Shown here piece after piece: positions 34,418 to 46,416 of a DNA stretch of 64,000 bases; within the stretch, counting starts at the first letter, position 1; the number at the start of each line of letters is the position of its first letter. A model generated the notes under the pieces. That model worked only from the letters and a program-made list of their open reading frames with translations, made no database searches and was not told the origin of the DNA. The position numbers and the translations under genes are program-made. This stretch comes from Strigamia acuminata (lineage: Eukaryota > Arthropoda > Chilopoda > Geophilomorpha > Linotaeniidae). The stretch is from assembly GCA_949358305.1 (NCBI GenBank), contig OX442322.1, forward strand, positions 10,280,243 to 10,344,242. Reading direction: 5' to 3'.

Positions 34418-37400
34418 TACTAGAGTCGGCAATGAAGATTTTGTTTTTTTTGTCGATTATATTTTCTCGTTTTCATCAAATGTTAATTTTAAGGTTTTTG
34501 GGGGATATTCTGGTTGTTTTGGGAGTTTTGGGGCGTTAGTTCTGTTTCATGCTTCTGCATACGTCGTTGTGCAAGTGTAGCTAGTTTCCACGCCTATTTG
34601 CGCCTTGTTTGGAGTCCCCTTAAACTCTAAACTTCTGTTTTTGTCCTCCTCGAATGCGTTTTCTAGTATTAATGTCATGAGTTTCTTGTTAAAGATACTA
34701 AAGAGTAGCTTATATGAATTTATTGGCTTTTTTGTCGGAAATTAATTAGGGAGTTCCTGTCTTTAATTGTCTACAGTTAGACCTGCGGTTTTTTAAGTAG
34801 CTTGCACACGTTTTATTGAGAATTTTCGGCCCAATCCGTGCATACGGTAGTTAGTTGTATTTGAATTTTCTTTAATCCACTCCCTTTTAATTTGAAATCG
34901 CCAACTTATTATACAATAAGCTCTTTGGTCTTGAGTTCTTGTAATTTCCCAGGGTTTTTCCCTTGTTACGTGTAAACTCTTTGAGAGTTTTTTTAGGCTT
35001 ACTGACAGGAGCGTCGTCACATTTGCAGATTTTTAGTGGTGTTGGCCAGTTAGTCGTCAGCTTGGGGTCGATTAACTCCCGCTTTTAGCTTTCTGCCCTA
35101 CGCTAAAGTTAAATTACTAGCTATTGTGGGCCAACCAGTTCCCTCTTCTCGTCCTTCCCGCCTATCAGAGCGGCGGTCAGGGGGGTCCTTGAGTGATCTA
35201 GCTTCTTCTCGTCATGTGAGCCTGCTCTTGTGTTTGGAATGTGGACGACCTCTGGTCTTTACGTTTTGTGTCCAATGTCTTTCGTGTGTTGCACGAGTTT
35301 CCTCGTGAGATCTGGTGTCGGTCACCTCTCCGCTTCGGGAGAGGGCACACCCGTTTGTATTCGTGTGTTTTTAGAACGTTTCTTGTTTTTAGAACGAGAT
35401 TCGTTCTTTTGCTGCTCATGTCAAGCTGAGCGAGCGCTGGCCCGTGAGGTCAGTCGGTTCTTATCTGTCCGTCAAATTTCTGTTCGGTTAGATTGTGTTA
35501 CGACTTGTTTGCAAGTGGGTTTGGATTTAGAAAGGCGTGTGACTTCTGTCGGTGCTGGAAGTTTAGAGCAGCCGATCCGCACCGCCCACTGGGCAAGTCC
35601 AGTTTCTGTTGTTGACCGCTACACCCAGTGTCTACCGCTGGTGATGTACGTTCTGCATTTTCGCTGTCTCTTCGTGGAAACGTCCGTAGCGTTTCATGAG
35701 TCTTCATTAGTGATTAGTCTCGCCTTTTATCGTTTAAAAAAAAAGGAAGTTTAGTTATTCTAATTCTTTGGGGCAACCTTAGAATTTGGACATTTTAGCT
35801 TATTCGTTTAGGAAATAGCTTGCTTGCTATTTTTGGGTTGTGGCTAGCTAGCGTGGCGTTAGGGTATAGGTACTTGTTTTGGATGGTCGTTCTTGCTGTG
35901 CACAGCAAGGACTGCCATTCGATGTGTTTCAGAGGGCAGGTTTGCACTGCCATACTCTGTTAGATGTCGTGTCCGAGACAATGTCCCTGCGCCTCTTGGC
36001 GGCCCCTATTTCTACGTTGGCTTCCCGCGACTGAGTAGTTGTTGTTAGTCTTTCATCCCTAGCTCTGCAGTGAGGCAGACATGCACTAGGCAGGGAGCCC
36101 ACTCTAGGATGGGTCGAAGGACGTGTGTGTGCGGCCTTTTTGGCGCCGGCACTCGGCAACACGTTTTAGCCATTGGACGACACGTGCTTTCAGTAGAGTG
36201 GCGATTTCCGGAAGTCGGCTTGCTGATTGAAGATGTCGTCAATGGGTGTGTGAGCGAGTCAATTGTCGACTTGCAGTTGCTTACCGGTTCCAGGAATGCG
36301 GTTGGCAACTGGCAAGTCCTTGTGCTCATGTCTATGTGTGACGCCCCTCGCAATCAGGGACGTCAAGCAACCCTCCCTCTTCTCTCGTTTCTCGGTTCAA
36401 TCATATTGGTTCCGACTCGGGGTGGGCCAAGCGTTCATACGGTAGCCTCCTTATTGGAGCATGGGGTTTTAACTAGATCTAGTTTCTATTTCCCCCCTCG
36501 GTTAAAGAAGTTTCAGTCTTCGTGGTAGTCTGCTCACAACAGGCTACACGGTGGCCCGAGTGCGGACGCGATGTCCATCGGGTACCTCTTTGTTCAAGGC
36601 GCATTCGTAAAGCGCAGCTCGGTTGAAAGAAAGCCACCGGTTTTAATTTCTTTTCAACGACGTGATTAGTTTTCGTGAAGGAAGTGTAGCTTCGCTTCAT
36701 TTGGTTGCAGTTGCACTGCTTCCAACGTTTTTCAGTATCATATGACACCTGTTGATCTTCAAAAAGAAGCAGGTCCCTTTCCTTTCTTTTCTCGTGGGGA
36801 GGAAATGGATTGATTATTTGGGTACGGACTTGTTCCCTCTTCGAAAAAAAAAAGCAGAAAGTTTAGTGTTTTGGAATTCTTGCTGGTTTTCACAGTTCCG
36901 GTTTGCTAGTTTCCTTTGTGAGGCCATACTTGGCCAATAGCTTTAGTGATAATATTGACGTTTTAGCCGGTATTTATTTGCACGGAACGTGCTCGTTCTG
37001 TTTAGATAATTGAACCGTTTTTCTCTTGTTAGTTAGATAAAGTTGTGGTTGATGGGTCAGCGTGCGCGTGTTTCCTTGTCGCTGTGGACAAGAGGTCGCA
37101 GATGGTTTACACAGTCACCTGACTAAGTCTTTCCTTTTTTCTTTATTCTCTGCTCTTAGCGGTTTCGTGGGTTCATGTCAAGTCAGGGTGCGGTCAACGC
37201 CTTTGCGTGGCAGTTGCTGCGAATGGTTCGCATTGCCTGAGCTTCATGCCTTCTCGTTCTCTTTTTCCTCTTTCTGGCGTGATCATGTTAGCTAGGTGGT
37301 CATGGCTTTGGGTAAGTTGTTAGTTGGTCACTCTTTGCAAAAGAGTGGTGCCTAGGTCTTGACGGCATTTTCTAGTTCTTCGTACGAATGCTGGGTGGTT

Positions 37401-38187
37401 GGTCAGACGATAGGTCTGGGTCAACGCATTCATTCCCTTATTTTGCATTTTTCTTGTTTTCTAGAAAAGGGTCGTCCTTAATAGTTTATTAAGTTTGAGT
37501 TCGCAGCTCGTGTTTTCGTGCGGACGGAGGTTTCCGTGGCACGTTGCCACTTGAGCGCTGGCTCGAGGACAACGAGGCGGTGAAGTCTGCCGTGTCTCAA
37601 GTTTGTTCTTTTTTGCGTTTCAAGTTTCTTCTAGTCTTCATGTATGTCATGTTCCTTGCGAGGCCATGCTCGATCAAGAGTTTTTGTGACAGTTTTCCTT
37701 TTTTCGACGACGTTTAGTTTTCGGTTCTGAGACTTCTAACCTCGGTGTTTGGTTGGACGATTGTTTTGGACCAGCGCCTTTCCTCTCTGACAAGGATTTC
37801 TGTTCTCCCATTTTTAGTTTCCGTTTAGTTTAAGCGTCTGTCTACGGGTTGACAGACTGAGTTTTCGGACAAGCTCCCGCAATGTTCTCACGTCGTTTTG
37901 GTTAGAAAACCCGTTCAGTCGGATTTTCTGAAGGTTCTTGCGTGTGCGCCACGTGTCTATTGGCGACGCCGTAGCCCCTTGGTGTCTGGACTAGGTCATC
38001 ATGGCACGGCCCTTCTCTTTCTTCTCTCGTGTTCTAAGTTTCTTTTAGTGTCTATGGTTTTGCCTTCGCGACTTTCACAAAGTCAAGCTTGGCTTCGATA
38101 CTTTTTCTTTCCGTGCTCTTGGTTTTGATGGGGAATTCCTTCAACAGTTTTCTGCCTTGCCTTCCCTTCTTCTTTGGCCGGCAACGC

Positions 38188-38948
38188 TGTTGCGAGCACG
38201 CGCAACATGGATTTTTTGCTATCGCAATAGCGGATTTGCTTGAATTGATCAATTATTTAAGTTTGTGTTTAGTTAATAGTGCAGCTTAAGTTTTGGCTAA
38301 ATGTTAAATGAATTTCGTGTAGTTTGTGACGTGGGAGTTATGTTTTACCTGATTTAAGCTGTCTTTCTTAAGGTAATCTTGTATTTTTCCTTTGATTCTT
38401 TGGAGTTTTACTGCTTGGATTCGTCCAAAGAGTCGCTGCTGTTAGTTCCTAAGTTAGTTCATTTATTTGAAACACTTTGGCTTAATGTATTACGGTTTTG
38501 TGCCTTTTGTAATGATTTTATACTTGAAACTGTGTATTTTCTTGTATACGCTTTATCATTTTGTCACTAGAGGGACAATTCGCCTCTTGCGAGTGATTGT
38601 TGCCACTCGTTGCTCTAATTGTTGTAGGTTGCGCAGCAACTACACTGTGACTGTTATGTAGATTTCTAGGGTTAAGATATGTAATTTTCTCCTCTCTTTT
38701 CTGTGTACTTTTGATAGATATTAACTTTACATTAAATTCGGTTTGTTTATGTGTTATTTGGCATATTAGTGGTGAGTTCTTCCAGACACTTATTAGGCCA
38801 CTTTGCAGGGATTTCAAGCAGGATTTCTCCTGCAATGCATCATCTCTTTTGGAGCTCATCACAAGTTCTAGTAAGTAGGTTTATTTGTTATAAGCTTTTT
38901 CTGTTGTCTTCTAGAGTGCCACACGGCCACAAAGCATTGCTAGAAACA
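38188..38948 (+). repeat. Alpha-5 3' LTR (761 bp)
   Basis: Same length and sequence by eye as the reassembled 5' LTR. Followed by the GGGG duplication. Confidence 0.92.
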
Positions 38949-41900
38949 GGGGCAAGAAGATAAATTCCCTTTATAGATAAAGACGTGGGTTCCCCCAATC
39001 GACAATTTTGAGATTGGTGTGAGTTTTAATTGAAAAGAAAATTTCGAGTCTCTTAAGTTTGAACGCGGTTGGAATCCGTTTGGGAGTATGCATAATTAAG
39101 AAGCTGGACAGCCTTTTAAAGAACCAGAAAAGAGAATTAGCACACCCCAGGTTAAGAGTCCAACTCGTGAATAGCATAAGAAGTTTTAATGCAAGCTAAG
39201 TTTATACGTTAGAGAGGTGATGTGTGGAATTTCGATTCTCTATTCAGTTTTTCGGGACGCCGAATAAAAGAAGGAGTTTTGGGTTTCATCATCCGTGGCA
39301 ATAGAAAGTTATGGTCGACTTCAAGAGGTTTTATTAAAGTATCTAAGCGTTTTGAAGGAGGTCGAAAGCTAGTTGAATAAAATGATTCGCCACGCGCAAG
39401 AATAATTTCAGACTAATGAAGGAGCGAGAGAGTTCGCCATTAGTTGCAAATTGCAGCATCGCCTTAGCGGGAGGTCCCAATTGGTCACTTGGATCGAAAT
39501 TGATATTTCCTCAGGCGGAGAAAGAGCGCAATAAGTTCCGTTGGTGCTGATTCGCAATAAATCGAACCAAAGAGAGATAAATCTTATTGTACAGAAAAAG
39601 AAAGACGAACGTAAAACCTTTACATTGATTTCCTTTCTGGCAAAGGGCCATTTTGAAATAGAAGTTGTTCGTCAGGAATTTTTCCGTGACTCTTTGTCTT
39701 TATTTTCAAAGCAACAAGCTACAAGAAGAAAATATTACATTGGTTGTTGGAGATTCCTTTAGTAGCAAGAAACTTTCTCTTTTGAGCTGTTAACAGCACG
39801 GTCAGTCTAATTTAGAAAGCTTGCAATGTAGAAGTCCAGTCGGTTAACAGTTGGTCCGTCGAGTTTCACTAGCAGAATGCGAGGATAATTGACGCGTGAA
39901 ACTTTCGCGCTGAATTCACTCCTCAAAAAATGAGAGATAGAAAAAAAGGGGAGAAACTCGGGAAAGTCTCGAGGTTGCATAATAAAGTTTTAAAGAAGAA
40001 AATTCCCCCCTATACAGAAGACAGAATTTAGAGAAGGTTTTAGTTGGTTAACAGTGGTCCATCAAACCCAAGTACTAGATTAGAGAAAAGGTTTTAGTTG
40101 GTTAACAGCGGTCCATCAAACCTAAAGATAGAAATCCATCTTCCTCCTTGTAGAGTAAGAAAAGGCAACAATCATCAGCTTTCAGCTAATAGAATAAAAA
40201 GGGATCGTAAAGTTAAACTGAAAGGATTTTTAAAGCAATCAGTTAGAGAATTAGTCCGGTGCAAGTTGGTTTGAGGAAGTTGTTGAGTTGGGAAGAGCCA
40301 GGTGAAGTCAGCCGAAGAAACAAGGTGACAGTGAAAAGGTTCAGTCGAGAAAAGGAGCGAATCCCAGTTTATTGAGAATTAAAGACCCCAGAACCAACAG
40401 AAAAGAATACAAACCTCTCGTCACTTAGAAAAATAGAAATTAATTTAGTTTATTCTTCCAGTCCTTTTATACAGCTCTTTATTTAAGAAAATGCAGAGAA
40501 TTCCTCTCGAGAATTTAGTGATTTTCAAGTTTCGGAAGTTTCCCGATCGATTTCTTTGAAAGCATAAAAGATCTTCACAGTAGAAATACTTATTCTCCAG
40601 GATATTACAGTAAGAACAAGTTTAATAAATCGGGAGCAGATTGAGTTTGGACGTAAGAATTTATAATTTCTATTACATTTGAATTCAGGTGTTGGTCAAA
40701 TATAGAAGTCGGTGTTAGTATTTATGGCATTAGTCAAAACCACATGAGCCGATCTGTTGAGATATTCATTGCCGCTGGGTGCATCTTAGAAAATAAAGCC
40801 TCCCTCCTTAGATAACCTTTAGTTGTGTTTTTTCCTGACAGTTTCAGTATTAGAAAAGTTCGCCACTTTATTTCGGGAGATTTCCTGAAAAGTGGATCTA
40901 CTCCTTGGCGCCGAGTGTGTCAAGATACATGCTGTCGCTTCCTAAATATCAATCCATGCCATACTTAAATCCTGACTAAATAGAAAAATCCCTTACATAT
41001 AACATAAGAATGACAGAACGAGATAGATTAGTTTTTCTGTTATAAGTACCTCCTTTTTCCTTTTTTCCTCTGGAAAGCTCTGATTTAAGGGCAGCCAAAG
41101 TAAACCGCCTTTGAACACTGGGAATCTTGAGAATTCTGGACGTTCTCAGAAAAATGATTCAATTTGTGAAGTAATGGCTTTGGACTTTCTGTTTGGAAGT
41201 TAGCAAATAAGTCCTTCGCATTGCGGCGTTCACTTATGGGTTACATTGTCCTTTTAGGGTTAGAAAATACATAAAGAAGTAAATAGAATAGAAAACCTTG
41301 ACCTCTTAAACCTTCATAACAGTTGAAATAGATAATGGGAGTTTCAAGCCATTTAGATGAATAAATCGCTTTTCCCCTCGGGATTAGACGAAAATGGAAA
41401 GCTCTCCTAATTGATGCAGTTGTTTAGAGCTAAAACGAATGCGGGAATATACCAGGACCTGTTCACACCAGCTTATCTAATGTGACAAGGACAGTGCTTT
41501 CATACACACATTCAAATATAAAGTCCCTCTACACCCCTTCTCTCTTTATGATTCTAATGGTTCTTCGTTTGAATGTTCGATTCTTCGACATGCAAGATGG
41601 CAAACACCAATGGGTTGCTCGAATCCCTTAGAGACCTCCAGCCAGAGTTAGCAGGAGTAGGGACCCGAATAGCAATAGAGCTTCCCTTCTTGTTTCTTTT
41701 TTGAGTCGGGAGGGAATTATATGAATATATAAAATAAAATTGGGATTGGAAACGACAAAATGTGTCCGGAAAAGTCCTGCCGGCCACCGGCGGAGTGCAC
41801 GCCGTCGGTCGCCGAAGAGGAACGGTCACTAAACCTTTTTGATCAATTTCCTGTTTTCCTAATCCTAAGATTTTATATTGTGGAAAAATAACAGATAGAA

Positions 41901-42800
41901 GAGTCCTCATAGCCTCCCTCACTCTTACCTCAAACAATTAACACGGGAAATAATATACAGGGTGCTTAATCTAAGCCCAACAACAAGAAACTAACCCATT
42001 CATTAGAAAATAGTAGCATGTGGTTTTTACTCTTCACTCATTCTGTTATTAAAATCCGGTCTTGATAAGGTTTTTCTTTTTTAACAAAGTTGATGGAGTT
42101 TTCCAAGGCAGAAATAAGATAAGAAAATATTAGAGATTTACAGAGCTGATAGTAAAGGTTGTTGTCTAAAACAAGTGAAGTGGATTAGCAAATAAGAGAA
42201 GTCCGCTGTTGCTGGGTCCACGGGTTCGGCAATCTTGACTTCCTCTTTTAAGAATTTATTAAGACATTCGAGAGTTAACAGAGGACGATTCCGGTTTGTA
42301 ATAGGAATTTTAAGTAGTCCGGAAGTCGTTGTCTCCGAATAAGAGAAAAAGTAGTCAAAGAACATCGGCACGTGAAGTGGTTATTTGAGCCGTGTCGAGA
42401 GTCACAAGTCGTAAGATTACGACGTTCGTTGAATTGAGTTAGATTCTGGAATTTAAAAAGAGGTGATCAGATTTTCTCAAGAGAAGCGATTAAAAGCTGT
42501 TAATCGAAAATAGTTTTGTTTGCATAAATAATAGAGAGTGTCTGTATTTCCTATTCCCCTCCCTCTTAGGTCCTTACACTCGGTCTCTTGAAAGGAATAG
42601 AAAGGACCGAGATGGGAGTCTGAGAGAGGGGATGGGTTGCGGGGTACAGATAAGAGAGACGGTTGGTCATGCTAAGCGTCTCCACAACGTCACTTGTGGT
42701 AATTAGCGAGGTTAGATGGGCTGTCCTAGTAAAGAGAAGATGTGAATTTATTAGGGATAAATTTCCCCCCGCTGTCGTCTTCCTTTTTTGGTGGGAGCGA
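38949..42800 (+). mobile_element. Gamma-1 internal region, non-coding
   Basis: Continues from 27038 after the GGGG duplication. It has no ORF with a recognisable domain; the longest is about 127 codons on the minus strand (41554-41937). It contains hairpin repeats at 40030-40126. The stretch near 39570-39600 (CAAAGAGAGATAAATCTTAT) matches 59325-59345 in Epsilon-2, showing common descent. It ends with TTTTTTGGTGGGAGCGA next to the LTR, the same 3' box as in the other elements. Confidence 0.7.
40030..40126 (+). repeat. Gamma-1 tandem hairpin repeats (2 units, plus one at 39833-39870)
   Basis: Two units GGTTTTAGTTGGTTAAC...GGTCCATCAAACC about 54 bp apart. Each can fold with GGTTT pairing to AAACC and TTGG to CCA. 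The unit recurs at 59597-59766 (Epsilon-2) and 53685-53770 (Zeta-1, minus). Confidence 0.6.
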
Positions 42801-44546
42801 TGTTGCGAGCAGATACGCAACAAAATTAATATTCAGAAAAGAGAAAGAAACTTTGGTTCATCTGCATGATTCGAATTACCATTCGTGGAATGTTTACCTT
42901 GTAAGTTGTCGGGGTTTGCTGAATCGTTTCGGTCATTTCGTTTCTTTGAAAGTCTCAATTTCTCGAAGAGTTCGCAACATTGGAAATGAGAGGTGAGCGC
43001 AGTCCGCCATCTTGTGTTAAGTTCGGGCATCGGATTTATCTACAAAGGAAAAGTTAAGGTTTTTAATTTCGGTTCCGGTTAGTTTGAATAATTTTCGAGA
43101 ACTTATCTGACACGGTACAGGCAGGCATTGGGTCGCTAATTAAAGGCGATAACGGCGAGGATGGGTTTTAAAGCGAAAAGCGAAGTCGTTGTTGATTATC
43201 GAGCGGTTTGGTCTGGTCGAAGTGCACTCGGAAAGATGTTGTTTTGAAGCTGTAGATTTGAATACATTAGTTTAGAAACCACTCCGGTGATTAAATAAAT
43301 AGCTTTAGTTGTAATTTACCGTGGATTAAAGTCCGATGATTCGGCGTTGGGCCGAGGCGAAGCTTCGTTGCTCACCAAGGAGCGTTGATCGGCTAGATCC
43401 GCCATTAGAAGACAGTTGGTACAACGAGCCTCGTTTTCGATTGAGATTTAATTTGATTCAGAATAAGATTTGTTCGACTTAAGTTTTTATTGTGTGATTT
43501 AATGCGATTTCGAATTGATTAGTTGGTTATTTTTTCGTTGTTTTGTGTTTCGGATAAGATTCAATCGTTTGGTCGGGTGTCACGTGATTTGGCGCATCGT
43601 GCATCTATTCGGTCGAGTTCGGGTTTTATAACTCGCCCGCGAATAGCATTGGGTTTAGTGCGGGCGATGGGAATTTAATTCCGTGCAATGCAAGGGATTT
43701 ATTAAATGCGCACAACGAGTGTCGAGGATGCATTATTTGGGTTCTTTATTCGTATTAAGACAGTGGCCATGTTCGGGATGCGAGAATTACGATTGATTAG
43801 ATTAAGTTTTCGTTGACATTGATTAGGCGACGTCTCGTGGCGAAATGTAGCAGTTTTCGGGTTTTCGAGATTTCCATTCAATGTTCGTTGAGGTTTTAAT
43901 TTTGAAGGTTTGCACCTTCTTTCATTTCATTTTCGCTGTATTAAATAATCATTAGGGTTTGAGTTATTTATATGCTCGATTTTCGATATTAAAGATAAGT
44001 TTTTTGGTGTAATTTGAACTCTCAACGGCCGTTCTTGTTTTGTTGTACGGAGGCCGTTTTGAGACATTGGCTTTTTGATATATTGTTATCTATTTTATTA
44101 ATAATGCTGTCGTGTTGACGTTTATTGTTGTTAGAGACCGTGACACGAGTTTACACATTGTAAAAACAGTTATAGTTCTGATTTGAACGATTAAACATCG
44201 GTTTATATTTGTTCGTAAATAAGAACGAGTGTTTCTTTTCGGTTGCACACAAGCGCGAGATTCGAATCTGCGCCATCTTTGATTTATGAAAGACGAGATT
44301 GATATTCGAGCCCGAATATCCGCCAACAGTCATGTTTAAAGCAAAAGCCAGGTTCTCGAGTTTTGGTCGACATGGAGAGGACAATGATGGCCAAGTCAGA
44401 AAACATGATATGCGTTATCAGATGTCAGAATGGTTTCAATCGAGTCGAGTAGTGAAAAGTGCTGTGCGAAGATTTGATCGCTCGAATGTTTATTACGAGG
44501 TGCGTGAGTTGCCAGTCCTTGCAGCAATCACTGCTTGCTGGCAACA
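42801..44546 (+). repeat. Gamma-1 3' LTR (about 1746 bp)
   Basis: Starts TGTTGCGAGCAGATACGCAACA right after the internal 3' box. The proposed end, TTGCTGGCAACA at 44535-44546, matches the end of the Zeta-1 LTR (ATTGCTGGCAACA). No primer-binding site follows, which fits a 3' LTR. The right boundary is inferred because no second copy is in the window. Confidence 0.6.
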
Positions 44547-44921
44547 GTCTCTCATTGCAAGGGCTGTCAGTCATTAACGCTAATTTTTGATAGTGGTTTT
44601 CGTGCGAATTTCGTTCCAAACGAATCGCCGAAAATATTTCAAACTTGTGTAGGACTTTTTGAGTCACGTTTTTCATACGTGTTCAAGGTCGCTCGTGTGT
44701 TTTAGCATCCCTGATTGTTAAAACACTCGATATTCTTGTGCATTTTCATATGATTTTTTGTCATTTGGGCAATTAAACGTTGAAAAATTCTGTGTATTTT
44801 TGGGGGATAAAATAACAAATTTTATTCTTTTAAAAGTTGAAAGCGAAGTGTTTTTTGTCAAACGAGATTTTATTTTCCTTTTCGCAATTTGCAGCCGTGA
44901 ATTTGTGAGAGGAGAGAAAAC
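44547..44921 (+). other. Delta-1 gag leader segment
   Basis: 375 bp between the Gamma-1 LTR and the gag start. It has no primer-binding site or 13-mer, consistent with those lying left of the Gamma-1 insertion. A strong splice-acceptor-like sequence, TTTTATTTTCC then CGCAATTTGCAG, ends at 44894, 27 bp before the ATG. Confidence 0.55.
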
Positions 44922-46416
44922 ATGGCAGATCCTTCCGTGCAAAACATGATCACTCCAGAACAACTCGAGATTCTGGAGACAAAATGGGAAGCGCTACTCA
45001 CTTCACTCTCCGCTTTGCTGACTGTATCGGAGCAGACCAGCGACCCGGGAGAGTTGGAGGCGCTGCTATCTACAGCAAATACAAGAGAGACACGTGCTGT
45101 CAATGAACTCAATGATCTTCAAATACATTCTGAACATGGATTTTATCTTGAAGCCATTGAAAAACTCGAAGCAGTTCAAACAAGAGTGGATCTTCTCCGC
45201 GGACGTTGGGAAGTATCGAAACGGTCCCTTCCTACACTGGGAGGACGACTAAATGTGTCAACTGCATCTGGCGGTCATACGACAATGAATGCTTCTTTCC
45301 GAAAAATCCAGAAGTTGCCAAAATTGGAGTCTGTGAAGTTCGATGGGGACATTTTGAAGTACAAGACCTTCAAAAGTAACTTCGAAACTTCAGTACATAA
45401 GGACCCAGACTTAAGCGATGTGGAAAAGCTTCAATATCTACAAACAATGTGTGTTGGCGAAGCAGCCACTTTGATTTCAACTTTTCCCTTGATCGAGGAA
45501 TCATACCATTTGGCTCGTGAAGAGTTGGAGAGAAACTACGGGGATGAGGACGCACAGCAAACTGCCCTCATCAAATCAATTAGAGAAATGAAAATTGTCA
45601 CAAGTGTCTATCCAACTAAAGCGTTAAGAACAAATTTAACCAAAATTTCTTCGACCGTCAGACTCCTTGAGCAATTGAAAATACCAATACAAACTTCAGG
45701 TGCTTTTCTCATGCCGGATATTATCAGCAAATTTCCAACTCAAATGGCATTGCGTTTTTATCAAGTGCATGGAATTCAAAACAAAAACATTATGACGCTA
45801 CTTGACTTTTTCTTGAAAGAAGTAGCTATGGCGGAAAGAACTGACAATTCTTCTCATTCTGAAAAAGTGAAGAAGGAGAAAACTGAAGCCGAAAAAAGCA
45901 AGCAAAAAGGTTCCATGACGACTTGCGCTGCGACACAGGATTCCAAGCAATCAACCAGTGCCAAAGTCAAGCAGGAAACAAAACAAGAGAGCAAACCTGC
46001 TAATACGAAGAGCATCAAGTGCATTTTTTGCGAAGAGGATCACCTTAATGGTTCCTGCAAAAAAGAATTCGAGATCAACGCAAAAATCGAATTGATCAAG
46101 AAGAATAGACTTTGCTTCAATTGTTTTAGAACTGGCCATCGCGTCGGGGACTGTAAAGTGAAGTTTTCCTGCAAACATTGTGGCGGAAGACACCATTCCA
46201 CAATTTGCAAAAAGTCAGATGTGAAGAATTCATCAAGCATTGTCGAGAAGCCCAAGGAGCCACAAGTGACAACACACGTCTCGTGCGCGATCTCCGCGAC
46301 TCTTCAATTAATGATCTTCACGGCAAACCTCAAAACCAAAAATGGAGGATCCCACAACATCAGAGGAATGATAGATCCAGGCAGTCACCGATCCTTCATA
46401 ACAACTGAGTTAGTAG
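44922..46416 (+). pseudogene. BEL/Pao Gag-protease polyprotein of Delta-1, broken by Epsilon-1
   Basis: An intact reading frame for 498 residues, then 33 residues read from the inserted LTR (ORF closes at 46517). It is co-linear with the Beta-1 Gag: DUF1759-like region about 135-290 (KFDGDILKYKTFKSNFET, LSDVEKLQYLQ), zinc knuckles CIFC 367-379, CFNC 398-411, CKHC 417-429, and protease loop MIDPGSHRSFIT at 483-494. Like Beta-1 it has DPG, not DSG. The start ATG is in a good context (AAAACATGGC). The protease is cut just after its active site, so this copy yields at most Gag with a partial protease. The remainder, if present, lies beyond 64000. Confidence 0.88.

Larger units (their letters stand above)
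27039..38948 (+). mobile_element. Alpha-5 LARD element, carrying nested Alpha-6
   Basis: Plus-strand element with GGGG duplicated at 27035-27038 and 38949-38952. The 5' LTR is 27039-27133 plus 33086-33751 and the 3' LTR is 38188-38948; both total 761 bp and look identical. The 4436-bp internal region (33752-38187) carries the primer-binding site, the 13-mer and hairpins, but no retroviral protein. It belongs to an LTR subfamily distinct from Alpha-2 and Alpha-3. Confidence 0.92.

Noticed and set aside
42801-44546. Interpretation of this LTR as the 5' LTR of the Delta-1 gag element
   Set aside because: The sequence just before it has the internal 3' box common to the other elements, and no primer-binding site or 13-mer follows it. 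A 3' LTR of Gamma-1 inserted in the Delta-1 leader fits better, though a second LTR copy would be needed to settle it.
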